A stretch of DNA of 64,000 bases from Plectrocnemia conspersa (lineage: Eukaryota; Arthropoda; Insecta; Trichoptera; Polycentropodidae). Made by a program: the position numbers and the translations under genes. This document shows positions 1 through 11,341 of this stretch, piece by piece. The notes under the pieces are model-generated. The model searched no databases. It was given only the letters and a program-made list of their open reading frames with translations, and was not told the DNA's origin. Numbering within the stretch: position 1 is the first letter of the stretch; each line of letters opens with the position of its first letter. The stretch lies in the NCBI GenBank assembly GCA_009617715.1, contig VTFK01000263.1, positions 1 through 64,000 of the forward strand. The letters are read 5' to 3'.

Positions 1-1406
1 TAAGTCATGAATAAGGAACAATTTGCTGTTTTCGTTTCTTTTGTTAATAAAGTGAATAAAAATTTGGAAAAGCATTTTAATCTCGTCAGATTTGGAGCAT
101 ATTTACAAAGCAAGCGATGCTTATGCTTATAAAAAAATACATAAACGTACGTTTATGTTCGGATAACACTCGTTATTTACTTTTTTTGACGTTGTTTAAA
201 ATTTTATATAGCTAATATACGGGTTACTTTCGAAGCGATGGAAAATTTTGCAACAGCGCATTTGTTGTTGCGGATGGAAAAAAATTGTAAAAAAAAAGCG
301 GGTGGATTTTTCCGTAAAACCAGACTTTCAACATCTGCATTGTAAAAAAAAAATTAAACTTCACGTACTACATTGTGGCCGGATTACAATGGAAATGCTA
401 TTTATTTGCATGGCGTCGGTGGAATGAAGGTGTGAAATATTAACGAGAAGCACTGCGAAGCGTGGGACATTTTAAACTTATGTACTTTGCAAGTTAAAAC
501 TTTTGGGGTATTGTTGTCGAAATAAACCAATGTTGAATGACAATATGCATGTAAATATGTAATATCTATACATTGTATATATATAATACATATAAATAAC
601 GAATCTCTTAGTTATCAGTTGGTATTTTTTATACATACACATATATATTTATATCAATAGCAAATACTACAATAGCTAACAAGCTACAAAAGTTCCATTA
701 CAATATAACTTGACCGTGCTCACTTTATCCACTATTAAATATTTGTACAATATACTATTTTATCTATTTCCATATAACATTGTATTTATTACAAGATTTC
801 ATTTTGCATATTTTGTGAAATTATTAAGTACATTATTTATGTTTTTTTTAGATTATTTATAAAAAAAACTTCATTAAAACAATCATCATTAGGAGACATT
901 GAATAATATATTTATTGTAAAATATTTTTTTGTATCATGAAAGGCATAAGTCAAATGCGTTACAGCAAAGCAAACACAATCAACGACTACATAGCAAGCG
1001 GTGGGGCACCATACTTAAATCATATTCTGTGAATTAGTGATATCCATTTGATTTATTTCAATCTATTATTACAGCTTATAATCAATAAATGTCACTACTT
1101 ATATTCTAAGTCACTTTTATTTTAATAATTCAATACGATACTAATCCGTAAAAAAAGGGTAAAAAAAACTAATCTAAAAGGATCAATCGGAATTATCGGA
1201 TATTTCAGACACGATTGAAATTGAAAAAAACACTAGAATTTGTATCTAAATGTTGTAAATCTAAATTTTTATGTATTAGTCACCTATATTGTGCTCGTTA
1301 ATTAATAATGGTCTATATTAATATGATAATAAATGCAAATAATTAAAAATAACAACCACTACTTCTAAAAACTTTTACTGTAAAATAAATAAATACATCA
1401 CAATAT
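1..1406. other. AT-rich non-coding stretch
   Basis: No open frame or recognisable element is visible here. Bases 230-480 are somewhat richer in G and C than the surroundings but carry no long frame and no motif I recognise. The rest is AT-rich with A and T runs, typical of intronic or intergenic insect DNA. Confidence 0.5.
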
Positions 1407-1414
1407 ATGGATAG
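1407..1414. repeat. Left 8-bp target site duplication of hAT element
   Basis: The octamer ATGGATAG immediately precedes the CAGGGGCGTA terminus and is repeated exactly at 4266-4273, just after the other terminus. An 8-bp duplication is the hallmark of hAT insertion. Confidence 0.95.
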
Positions 1415-1924
1415 CAGGGGCGTATATTCAGGGTGTGCTAGGTGTGCGGCGCACACCCGCAAAACCATCTAAAATATATATTTAGAAATTTAGAAAATTT
1501 AGGGCATAAAGCGACATCATTTTGCATACAGTAGTATGCAAAATTATAAAATTTTAATATGCAGTGTATAGTATGCATTGGTATTTGTCATTCGCTCTGA
1601 ACGTTTTCGCGCGAGCGATCGTTTTGGAACAACACATATAACGCGCCGACCTTGCGCGGCCGCCGACTAAAAGTAAATTGTTCCGAGATTTAACGGCTGA
1701 AGTCGATCTGTCGTATTTGGCAGCGCTCAGTAGTAAAATTGGTCTCGAATTTGGTGCGCGTACTTCAAAAAAACTCTTGCGTCCGTCGCTGCTTTTATTA
1801 CATTATATCACAATAACAGGTCACTCATTTTTTATATTTTGCCGTAAAATAGTTTATTATCTTATTTACATATGATCAATATTAATTTTCTATTCTAGAT
1901 TATATTTTTTTATTTACCCCAATA

Positions 1925-2099
1925 ATGATGAAGAATACTGTTGAAGATATTCTGAATAATCCATTTCAAAAAAAAAAAAAGTTATGAAATTAAATTGAAG
2001 ATAATCAAAATTGCCAAACCACGTCCACCTCTTCCCAATTTATTTATGAAGCATAAAGACAATAAATGTGAATATACAAGACATTTTTCATTTTTCATC
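1925..2099 (+). pseudogene. Broken N-terminal part of the hAT transposase
   Basis: Two overlapping ATGs at 1925 and 1928 open a frame that reads about 24 codons and stops just after a 13-A run at 1968-1980. A second frame, open from about 1956 to 2099, continues with a basic, proline-containing stretch and the residues EYTRHF, which resembles the segment preceding the TTF zinc finger in ZMYM1-like hAT proteins. The long downstream frame is offset from it. So the natural N-terminus appears split over three frames. The first break is explained by a length change in the A run. The second coincides with a 7-bp direct repeat at about 2084-2097. Confidence 0.6.
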
Positions 2100-4059
2100 A
2101 TATGAACGAACTGAGTGGTTAACAGGCTGCGAACATCGATCTAGATTGTTCTGTTGGCCATGTATATTGTTTTCAAAAAGAAGCGTGTGGAGTAAAAGTG
2201 GATTTGCTGACCTTAGTCATCTGATAACGGCACTGAAAAAAAACACAAAAGAGCGCAGTCACACGTTCAATCATTTTTCTCTCTCAAAATGTTTGGAAAA
2301 ACAACGAATTGAAGTCATGATTGACGCTCAACGTAAAGCTAATATAAGTCAACATAATGAACAAGTTCATAAAAATAGAGAAATATTAAAAGGAATGACT
2401 GACGCAGTAGTATATCTAGGAAAACAAGAACAACCTTTTCGAGGCCACGATGAATCATGTAATTCACTAAGCAAAGGAAATTACCTTGAATTTTTAAATG
2501 CACTTCGAGAATACGATTCTGTTTTGGATACTCATTTAAATACTGCAACGGTGTTTCGTGGTACTTCCCCATCCATACAGAATGACATAATTGAAGCAAT
2601 TGGTGATGTTATTAAAGATCATATTAAGGAAGAAGTAAATTCAGCAAATTTTGTCGCTATTATTCTTGACGAAACTTCAGATATAATGACGAACTCACAG
2701 CTCTCGACAGTTTTGCGTTTTGTTTATGAAGGTAAAGTTTACGAGCGGTTTATTGGCTTTACAGACGTTAGCTCTGATAAAACAGCCGATGGCTTATTTT
2801 GCCACGTTGTAAATATAATTGAAGAATTTCAAATTCAAGAAAAATTAGTTGGACAGACTAATTTTATAATAATGAGTGGGCATATTAATGGTTTGCAAGC
2901 CAAAGTACTCGAAGTTTATCCTCTGGCCATTTTTACACACTGCTATGCTCATATGTTGAATTTAACATTACAACAAGGTCTTTCCAATATAAAAGTGTGC
3001 AAATCATTCTTTCAAATTTTAAATGGATTGTCTGCATTCTTTTCGAAATCTTCCAAACGAATAAATGCTTTACAAGAGTTCGTAGCTAGAAGACTTCCTT
3101 CTGTTACACCTACAAGATGGAATTATACAGCACGGTTAAGTAACACAGTGCAAAAATACAGAAATGAATTTACGGACTTTTTTCGAGACGTCGTGAAAAA
3201 TTGTGAACTATGGGACCCCGACACTATAATAAAAGCACGACGTTTTCTTAGCTTTTTGGAAGATTTTGAAACAAGAAAACTTCTCCACATATTTTCAAAC
3301 CTTTTTGGAAAAACTGATGTGCTATACAACATTTTACAATCCAAATCTTTTGACATATTATATTGCTGTAAGAAAGTTACCGAAATTTTGCAACAACTCA
3401 GACATGAACAGGAAAATAATTATGAAACATTATGGGATTCTTATGTAACGGAAGAAAATTATCCAAGACTGAGTAATGATTTGCTTGTTGAAGAAAAGCA
3501 CGCGTTTAGCCAACTATTTAATACAATAGTTGATAATATATGTAATCAAATTGAAAACCGTTTTTCTTCAATGTCCAAATTGGAATATTTTCACCTTCTG
3601 GAGAAAGAAAAATATGAGCAATATAAAGAAAAATTTCCAAATGAATTACTTACCAAACTGCAACAATTCTATGGAGCATTATTTGATTATATAAGTTTAA
3701 AAAATGAGCTTGCTGTTCTTTATCATTTACCTAAATTTGCAGAGAAATCTGTTCATGAGCTTGTACAATTTATGAAAACAAATAATCTTGAGTCAGGTTT
3801 TCAGGAAATAGATAAATTAGGCAAACTAATATTAACTCTTCCAAGCAGTACTGCTTCAGCAGAACGTTCATTTTCTGCTCTGAAACGAATTAATAATTGT
3901 TATCGAAGTACCCAAGGCCAAGAAAGGCTATGTGGCCTTAGCTTGATTTCAATAGAAAAAGGGATCCTTATGGATATTAAAAAGAAGAGCACTTTTTATG
4001 ACAGCGTGATAGAAAAATTTATGATTAAAGAAAGAAGATTAGATTTTATATATAAATAA
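2068..4059 (+). pseudogene. hAT transposase (ZMYM1-like, DUF4371 type), 663-codon frame, damaged
   Basis: This would be the enzyme that cuts and pastes the surrounding hAT element. The frame has no ATG at its 5' end: codon 1 is GTG, an in-frame stop lies at 2047, and the first internal Met is about residue 84. Residues 15-37 hold the TTF-type zinc-finger block (EWLTGC, FCWPC). The RNase H-like core follows, with the first catalytic Asp at 201 in ILDETSD, the HCYAHMLNL block at 291-299, TPTRW at 347-351, and the C-terminal dimerisation block ASAERSFSALKRI at about 596-608, whose Glu 599 is the expected third catalytic residue. The block around 262-271 reads GQTNFIIMSG where the family normally has a YDGA-type motif, so the second catalytic Asp seems lost. 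With the upstream frame breaks this copy is probably inactive. Family assignment is secure; inactivity is inferred. Confidence 0.9.
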
Positions 4060-4190
4060 TTATAAGTTTATGTTTATTGGAAATTTGATATTTTTATATA
4101 ATAATATTTTAGATTAGGTTTGATGTTTATTTATTTATTTATATATGGGAAAAATCTGTAAGGCAGTTTAGGCATGTCAAAACCTCGGCT

Positions 4191-4196
4191 AATAAA
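4191..4196 (+). promoter_or_regulatory. Polyadenylation signal of hAT transposase
   Basis: AATAAA lies downstream of the transposase stop and before the 3' terminal repeat. It is the only well-placed hexamer in the 3' untranslated part of the element. AT-rich DNA gives such hexamers by chance, so this is a positional inference. Confidence 0.4.
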
Positions 4197-4265
4197 AATG
4201 AAAAAATGTACTTTTTTTTTATTTTTTATAGCACACCCAATATTAACACCCACCGTACGCCACTG

Positions 4266-4273
4266 ATGGATAG
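4266..4273. repeat. Right 8-bp target site duplication of hAT element
   Basis: ATGGATAG directly follows the terminal CACTG and is identical to 1407-1414. Confidence 0.95.
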
Positions 4274-7200
4274 AAAGTTATAACTAACAACTTTATTTAA
4301 GCATAATTTTAACAAAATAATTAATTTTTAAACTTAAGAAAAATTATATTATTGTACGAATATTATTTACATATTAAATAAAAAATATTTAGAAAAATAT
4401 GTCACTGAAATAAAAACCTTTTCACCATTCAAACACAAAACATAAGTTTTAGACATGAGTCGACAATTTGGCTTAATATTTTTCTACTTCTTGCTCGGAA
4501 TTTTGTCCTTTAGTTACCTATTTTATATTGCTTAATTATTTTGGTTATAATGATACCCGTTTAATGAACTGTAGAAATACTACTATTTAATAATATTTAT
4601 CGTAAAATTTATTCTGTAATAATTTTTTTATATAATACTTATTATTTTATTTTAGACTACCACAATACGATTCTTAAAAAAAACGAAGTGTGTTTATACT
4701 TAGTCTTCTTTAGAATCAGCCAATGTAGAGAACGTAAATTAAATATGAAATTTCATTTAGATACAGTTGACTGATTGCATGATTAATACAAATAAATTAG
4801 TTTTATACTGTACAAACTCTACATTTTATGTACGCTTATTACTCTCAATTTAATTTAAGGATCGACACTTAATCGTTTTTTAATACTTTAAATATTAGTT
4901 TTAGCATGAATTATATTTTAAAACAAACTAAAATTTATAAATACTTTTACGTAGTCGTTAGGAAAACAAATCCAAGATAATCTTCGCGTTTCGAGCAGAA
5001 CGCTTAATCTGCGGATGAAAGCTTCAAGCGATCTGAGCTTTGTATTACACCTACGTCATTTTTAAAAGCAAATTTTTTTAAATATATATTTTATCTAATA
5101 GACTGCCATTTACCATAATATATTATATCATATACTACAGGCTCATAAAAATAAAGGCAATATTTGATTTATATTACTAGTTTTAATTTTTATGTGTAAT
5201 ATGAGTTAAATTATTTTTAAAATATATTGCTTACACAAAAAATTATATAGAATTAAAGAGGCTATTTATAAACATTAACATGTATGTCTGTTATACACGT
5301 TCTTTAAACTCAGAAGTTACATACATATTGACATATTGAATAGCATAATTTTCATCGTATTGAATTAATAATTTTCTAAAGGAATATTCTGTGAATTTTT
5401 AAAATGCAAATTAAAATCTTAAGTGTATATTGATAGTACCACCTTCTTAAGATTTTTTATGATTTTTTTTTATATTCTGCTCTTTGTACAGAAGTTTTTT
5501 TATCGGTTTAAGTACGTACAATTGTTTGGATATGTACAGAATTGTTAGAGAAGTTGCCAATAAAAGCTATTCCATCTGCAAGATAATAATATATCACAAA
5601 AAAAATTAGCAACGTTTTATAAATAATACAATTTAATATAAAATATAATCAAAATAGACTCTATGTCATAAACACTAAATTATTATGTAATAAAACATCA
5701 TTTTTCTCAAAAAAAGAAGCAAAAAAGTATCAATATATATATTTAATAAATCACTAAAAAAATGTATTACGATTCGAACTACATTTATTTCACCCCAAAC
5801 TTATAACCATCGTTATTTTTAATACGGCTCATTTTTCAAGAAGCTCTCCGGGGGATTCCGTAGGCTGCTTGTTTCCCATAATAGCAACCTAACGAAAGCT
5901 GTTAAAGTGATAATTTCGAGGGTCATTCCGGAGTTCCCGGAGGTCCCTGATTTATGCTCCAGCCTACTCTAGGCTTGTAGGCCAGAGCCCCAACGCGTGC
6001 TGAACACAGCTAATACGAAAGGACAGAAGTGACACATTGATTTACAATCAACAAGGAGTTCATAGGTAGTCAAATAATTCCACATACACATTTGGAGTAT
6101 TAATAGTGAACGTAAATGGTCCCAAAGGACCACCGGCTGCCTCATCGATTTTGTACTTTCGTGTCTGTAACGAACTACTTTTATAAAGAGGGCGAGTGTA
6201 GGTATTACGTAGGCAATTCGCTTATGTAAAAATGTAAAACGGCATTGCTACGGTTTTTAACGATACCGGAGAAGTATATTTGCGTGCAAAACGTAGCGAT
6301 TACGTAAAGTAAGATCTACGTCTTTTATGACACTTTATTCTTACTTTGAAACATAATATTTTTAATGTATGACATTACTATGTATTTACAAAATAATATC
6401 TCATTAAAAGTATAGATGTTAAGAACAGCACGATTAAGATTATTAGGAGCCCAAATCTAAACTGTCTTGTACATTTTTTGACCACAGGAAATAATGAAAA
6501 ATAAACACTAGTACTAATTAAATATTTTTTTTAATTACGGAATATATCATTAGTACATTCATAGTAAGGAATAGAATTTAAAAAAATTAGCTAAAGAAAG
6601 TAACATAGCCACAAGAACAATCTGCTTGGTCCTAATGTCAAATTCACAAGCTTTCTCCGTTTTTTCGTGGATACTTGGTGAGCTTGCTTGACAGTGGAGT
6701 GTTTAATCCTAGATCCGAATTGAAAGACGGATATATTAATTAACAGATTAAGCGTTTTATTAGCAATTTCTTAATTTAGATAACATCGATCTGTACAATG
6801 TCGATTGCTAAGCTGGCTTGACAGGTTTCTTTAGCATTATTATTTATACAATCTTGAAGCATTCAAGCATGTATTTGAGGCGAAAGCATGCATTGAATAA
6901 ATATGTATAATAAAGACTGCTTTTTATGGTAATTCTTTAAACATACCTTCTTATGATTAATGTTTTTGTCCTGAGCCACTTCCAGTAGAGTAACATTTTC
7001 AATGACTGAAAGAGATTGATTAAATGGTATAAGCTTAATATTGCATTGTATTTTATGTGGTTCAAATACTGAAATATCATTGTTTTTTTCGTTACGTCTT
7101 ACACATTGTACTTGGGCATTTTAAATCTGGTACTTAAGCAATTGCTCATTTGAATCACTCATCGGTAGTAATGACGTCAGTTATTAACCAGAAAACAAAT

Positions 7201-7375
7201 TTAATCGGTTGATTAATTAAGTTTATTAAAAACAAAACACATATGTAAATAGTTGTTTTGCCAAATATTTAGGTGTATTTGATTATAACGCTAGCATATA
7301 AATAAAATAAAAAATTCTAGTTTCATCTCAAATCACTCATATTTTTCAAATATTAAGGTGGGGTAATTGATCTCC
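4274..7375. other. AT-rich non-coding stretch with a GC-richer patch at 5815-6320
   Basis: Most of this is AT-rich without open frames. Bases 5815-6320 are clearly less AT-rich, with clusters such as CTCCGGGGGATTCC and GTTCCCGGAGGTCCC. Both strands give partly open but interrupted frames there and I recognise no protein motif. It may be an old repeat fragment or a transcribed exon. A CRE-like TGACGTCA palindrome occurs near 7172. Confidence 0.35.
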
Positions 7376-7482
7376 TTTTTTTATTAGTGTATTAGTTTTA
7401 TTTTTTCATTACTGTAATATTATTGTTTTTTTATTGGTGTACTATTTTTATTTTTTATTAGTGTATTATTTTATTTTTTTAT
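7376..7482. repeat. Short AT-rich tandem repeat, unit about 25 bp
   Basis: The motif TTTTATTAGTGTATTA followed by a T-rich tail occurs near 7376, 7427 and 7452. The last two copies are 25 bp apart and the first pair is about 50 bp apart, with a degenerate unit between (TTTTTCATTACTGTAATATT). Slippage-type minisatellite, no coding content. Confidence 0.65.
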
Positions 7483-9812
7483 AAATAAATATATTTTTAT
7501 CGTAATATAAATATATTTATTGCATATTTCGACAATAGTAGCTTTAAAATAAATTATATACCAATGAAATATAAACTTTTTTAAGTCATATTTAGAATAT
7601 TTATCATATTTAACACATACAAATAAATATCTATCTCAAAATATGAATAAACTTTTTTAAACTTTTTACTTTTATAAGTTGTAAATGCTACTAAGCTCTG
7701 TGATATTTTTTTTAAGTTTAGAATCCATTTGTTAAACAATAAAATAAAATAATAATAATACAACTTTTGTAAGTTATAAAAATGTGATATACAATAGATA
7801 CATTTTTTTTCTACTTTGACAAATATTTTTTAGGTTTAAATATCAACAATAAAATAAATAAAATCAGTTCAATAGAATAACTTATAAAATTTGATATATA
7901 AATATTGTTTAACAACACATCGGCTTTAAAAACGACGTCAAAAAAATAAATAAGGTATCATAATTAATTTTACTAACAACTAACTAAGTTACTCTTATAT
8001 GTAATAACAATTACAAAAACTCACTCTTCTCTAGTCAATCCATAAAATCGCATTTTATGAATGCTTATGAAGAAAGAAAAATTAAGTGATTTTATATATT
8101 AAAAAATAATATTACCATATCAAACACAAACATTCATATTATCTAAAGAGGAACAACTTAAATTTAAAAATAAGCAATTCGCTTAAAAAATAATTTAGTG
8201 TTTTTATAGTCGAAATTTGATAATATATGAACTGTATGGTGTAATATGAATTTTATAATCCAATTAAACAGATACATTTTATTGTAAAAATTCAAGAACT
8301 AATTATAAACTAATAAAATACATAGCTAGTTTTAAAACAATTACATAAACATATTATTGGACACACATTTTATTTATCCCTAAAACTTTCACCTATTCAA
8401 ATAACTACGAAAAGTTTATAATTTGAGTTGGTTTCTGTTTCAAAGCATTTATTTGTTTTTAGATGTATATTTAATAAGCTGCAAAAGTAATAAAAACAGC
8501 CATAGCAAATAATTAGATTACTAAAAAAATGCTTTAAAAAAATATACGCCTTAACCTTTGCTTTTAACCCAATAAATTTTATATATTTATTTCAAAGTAA
8601 TGTAAAAAAATAAATCCAAGTGTTTAGGTTAAAATAAAGGAGCGTTATAAAAAAATATGATAATATCTCATTTCTTCCTAAAAGCACCTCATAGTACGCA
8701 TTTCATATTCTTCGTTCCATTTGTTGTGACGGCTCACAAATGGTTCAGATTGCGGCAAATTTCCCCATGGATATTTAATATCAGAGATAAACTTTTCAAA
8801 GCGTTTTTTTTCCGTTTTCTACGCACTGTTAAGTGGAGTGTCTATCTTCCGTGGAAGGAAGCAAACAAGAAAGTTTTGCGTATTACATAAAACATATTTT
8901 GTGTTGCAAACTAGTAAGCTTTATAATACATTATCTCGTTTGGCCTTCTAAGAGCTCTAAGGCCAAGGCTGTGCTCAATTGATTTTCCTGCACGTTTCAA
9001 GATCATATTTCGTTTTGCAAAATCCATTTTTCTCCTCTAGCAAAGACAAAGGATATGATAAATTATACACGTTCGACGAGGTACCTTTACATCGGTTACA
9101 TATTTATAACAGTAATTTTACGAAAGCGTATTTTTATGCAGGGTGCGGGTATTTTATCATATTCTGTACCAAAATCCTCTTATGATTGATTGTAGTATGC
9201 ATTGAATAAAAATATGAGTCTTATTTCGTATTCTTGTTCAATTTCGGGAAAGATGCCTTCATATCAAATAATAGATAGTAGAACTCTCGACCGTGCGAGT
9301 AAAGTGCAAAAATTCAACAGCACTTAAGAAAATTATGAAATATTACTTTGCCGATTAATTTTTCAACCGATTTGATAAGAGCATTACAATCTACATCAGT
9401 GATCGTAATAGGGATCGCCGAGCAATTTTATCTAAATAAAAATATATTTTTTCGAAAGCATTAGCGGTTTGACCTTTGAAAGCAATTTGGCAAGCACAGA
9501 AAGACCTGGGGCAAAAACTGCTATATTCTGAATTGCACTCGTCAGAATCACAACGGCAAAATTAAAAGCTTTCTTAAAACTTTTTTTATGCGTTTTACAT
9601 CAACCTATGCAATACTCTATAAAAGCTTTGTGCAACTTTTTTTTACCCAGGCATGGGGTATACAAACAAAAATGTCCAAGATAAACTTGTTCTTTGATCT
9701 GTAAACAAACAGAAATATTCAAGGCGACCTTTTTTAGCACCCAACAGCATTTTTGCAAACATTTCGAGGACATAACTGTGTTAGTTGTCCTTTTTAATTC
9801 CAACTTAGATTT
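7483..9812. other. AT-rich stretch, no supported gene
   Basis: The sequence is AT-rich with several 60-80 codon open frames that look like chance. Bases 8690-9180 are slightly GC-richer and hold two such frames without recognisable motifs. A small inverted repeat, TTGGCCTT with its complement AAGGCCAA, sits near 8940-8965. Confidence 0.4.
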
Positions 9813-9880
9813 AAATTCAAGTCTGTAAGGTCTAGACTAGTAACCTAAAGGCCGTGAGTTCGAGTCAAAGACTTGAATTT
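9813..9880 (+). repeat. tRNA-promoter-like fragment (possible SINE head or tRNA pseudogene)
   Basis: A 12-bp perfect inverted repeat (AAATTCAAGTCT at 9813-9824, complement at 9869-9880) encloses an A-box-like GTCTAGACTAGTAACC and a B-box-like GAGTTCGAGTC, in the order and spacing of a short pol III internal promoter. The T arm cannot form a proper stem and the inner region is only 44 nt, so it is not a functional tRNA. A related A-box-like string (GTCTAGCGGTTAATAG) occurs about 190 bp downstream, near 10012. A tRNA-derived SINE remnant is the simplest reading, but AT-rich chance matches are possible. Confidence 0.35.
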
Positions 9881-11252
9881 TATTTATACTAATGCGATTT
9901 TATTAAAATAAACTGGCCCCAGTTGCAAAGGGATATCTTTTGATTATAAATTATAATACACATAATAATTTATGATTAATAATATAGATATCACTGATTC
10001 TCAGACTGTAAAGTCTAGCGGTTAATAGTTACTTGTATGTACTAATTATGTCTAGCGTATTTACATATTTGGTACATATTTACTCCAATAATAATATAAA
10101 AAATTAAATTTGTAGTACATTATTCTTAAAGATTTTCACGAAAATGTTTTGGCTCAATTTGTCTACATTCGAATAGTGTTGCCTCTATAGTTTCAAATCG
10201 AAATAAGTCGCATTGCAAATTATTAAAAAATCAACTACTTATTTTAGCACTAAATAGTATTTCATAAACTGATAATGCATAACATTAAAACATTAAAGTA
10301 CCACTGTCATTAAATGATAAAGCAAGTAAAAATAATTAAGTTTGATTGTATTGTTAAATTCTATACTATTGTTGGGTCTATTTATAATTACTCGTTATGT
10401 CATGGCGGCAACTTGTTAGGGCTGTGCGTACCGTAAGTAACAATAGAGGGATTAGCTAAATGCATCGCCCTAACGGCTGTCCAGTGCAAAAACTTGTATT
10501 ACAAAAAAAAAGTTTCAAAGTTATCCCATCTCAAACGGTTACAACGAGAAAATAGTTAGACATTGCAGCTTCAATTACACCCTAATTTTGTTATTTATTT
10601 TAATTAAATTAGTACTATCAGGACCTTGCGGGTTATTTCAATATAATGTATTATTACAATACAAAAAAATAATTAAAAAAAATACGAAAAAAAAAATAAT
10701 AAATTTTAAAATAAAAATTATAAAATATTAATTCTTCGTAATTGGCAGATGCAGCAAAAGTATGTTTGCAAAAATCCTTTCCTTAGGCAGACTTAACGTG
10801 TACAAGTGTATGTATAGCGTCTAAACTAGCTCTTTTATTTGGAATTCGCTTACACAAAATAGTTTATTTGCACTCTCAAGCAAGTGTAACTACGTCAACC
10901 CAACCGCTTCCCTCTTCGTATTAGTCCTGGTTCTGAGTTTAACCCGATTTTCGAAGACACAACAAAGGCTACGAGAACTTCACGTATTAACATTACTTTA
11001 TACCGATTTAACTTTACATATACATTATATAAATGTATAAACAATATACATAAAAAATATATATTAACAATGAAAAAGATATAATATGTAATTTAATATT
11101 TTGGTTGTATTGTTTTAATGAAGTTATTCTAACAAAAGTATATCATGTATCCTATTTATATTTGTTGGCGTCCTATATTTATAACATGTTTGATATGTCA
11201 CGTAAGCAATAATATATCTGTGTTTCATTATTATAGGACCAAATTTATTCTT

Positions 11253-11254
<2 letters not shown>
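9881..11254. other. AT-rich stretch, nothing recognised
   Basis: No open frame over 60 codons and no element ends are visible. A patch at about 10735-10990 is slightly less AT-rich but carries stops in every frame. Confidence 0.4.

Positions 11255-11335
<81 letters not shown>
11255..11335. repeat. (AT)n microsatellite, about 40 units
   Basis: An uninterrupted alternation of A and T runs for 81 bp. Short satellites of the same repeat occur just downstream near 11390-11420. The apparent Tyr-Ile repeat protein on the plus strand is an artefact of this repeat. Confidence 0.98.

Positions 11336-11341
<6 letters not shown>

Larger units (their letters stand above)
1415..4265 (+). mobile_element. 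Complete hAT-superfamily DNA transposon, 2851 bp, ZMYM1-type
   Basis: The element begins CAGGGGCGTATATTCAGGGT and its other end, read inward on the minus strand, begins CAGTGGCGTACGGTGGGTGT. The two share a CAG-GGCGTA terminal inverted repeat and both ends then carry GGGTGTGCT motifs. Perfect 8-bp duplications flank it. Inside lies one long transposase frame on the plus strand at 2068-4059. The 5' leader, 1590-1680, is a GC-rich island unlike the AT-rich host DNA and may hold the element's promoter. An AATAAA lies at 4191-4196, about 130 bp after the stop. The intact duplication suggests that the insertion is not very old, yet the coding region is damaged. Confidence 0.93.

Noticed and set aside
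2339..2599. Minus-strand 86-codon frame inside the hAT transposase
   Set aside because: Antisense shadow of the transposase frame; the same applies to 3123-3356 and the plus-strand frame at 3266-3448.
11145..11336. Open frame with a long Tyr-Ile repeat tail
   Set aside because: The repeat is the translation of the AT microsatellite and the upstream part has no motif.
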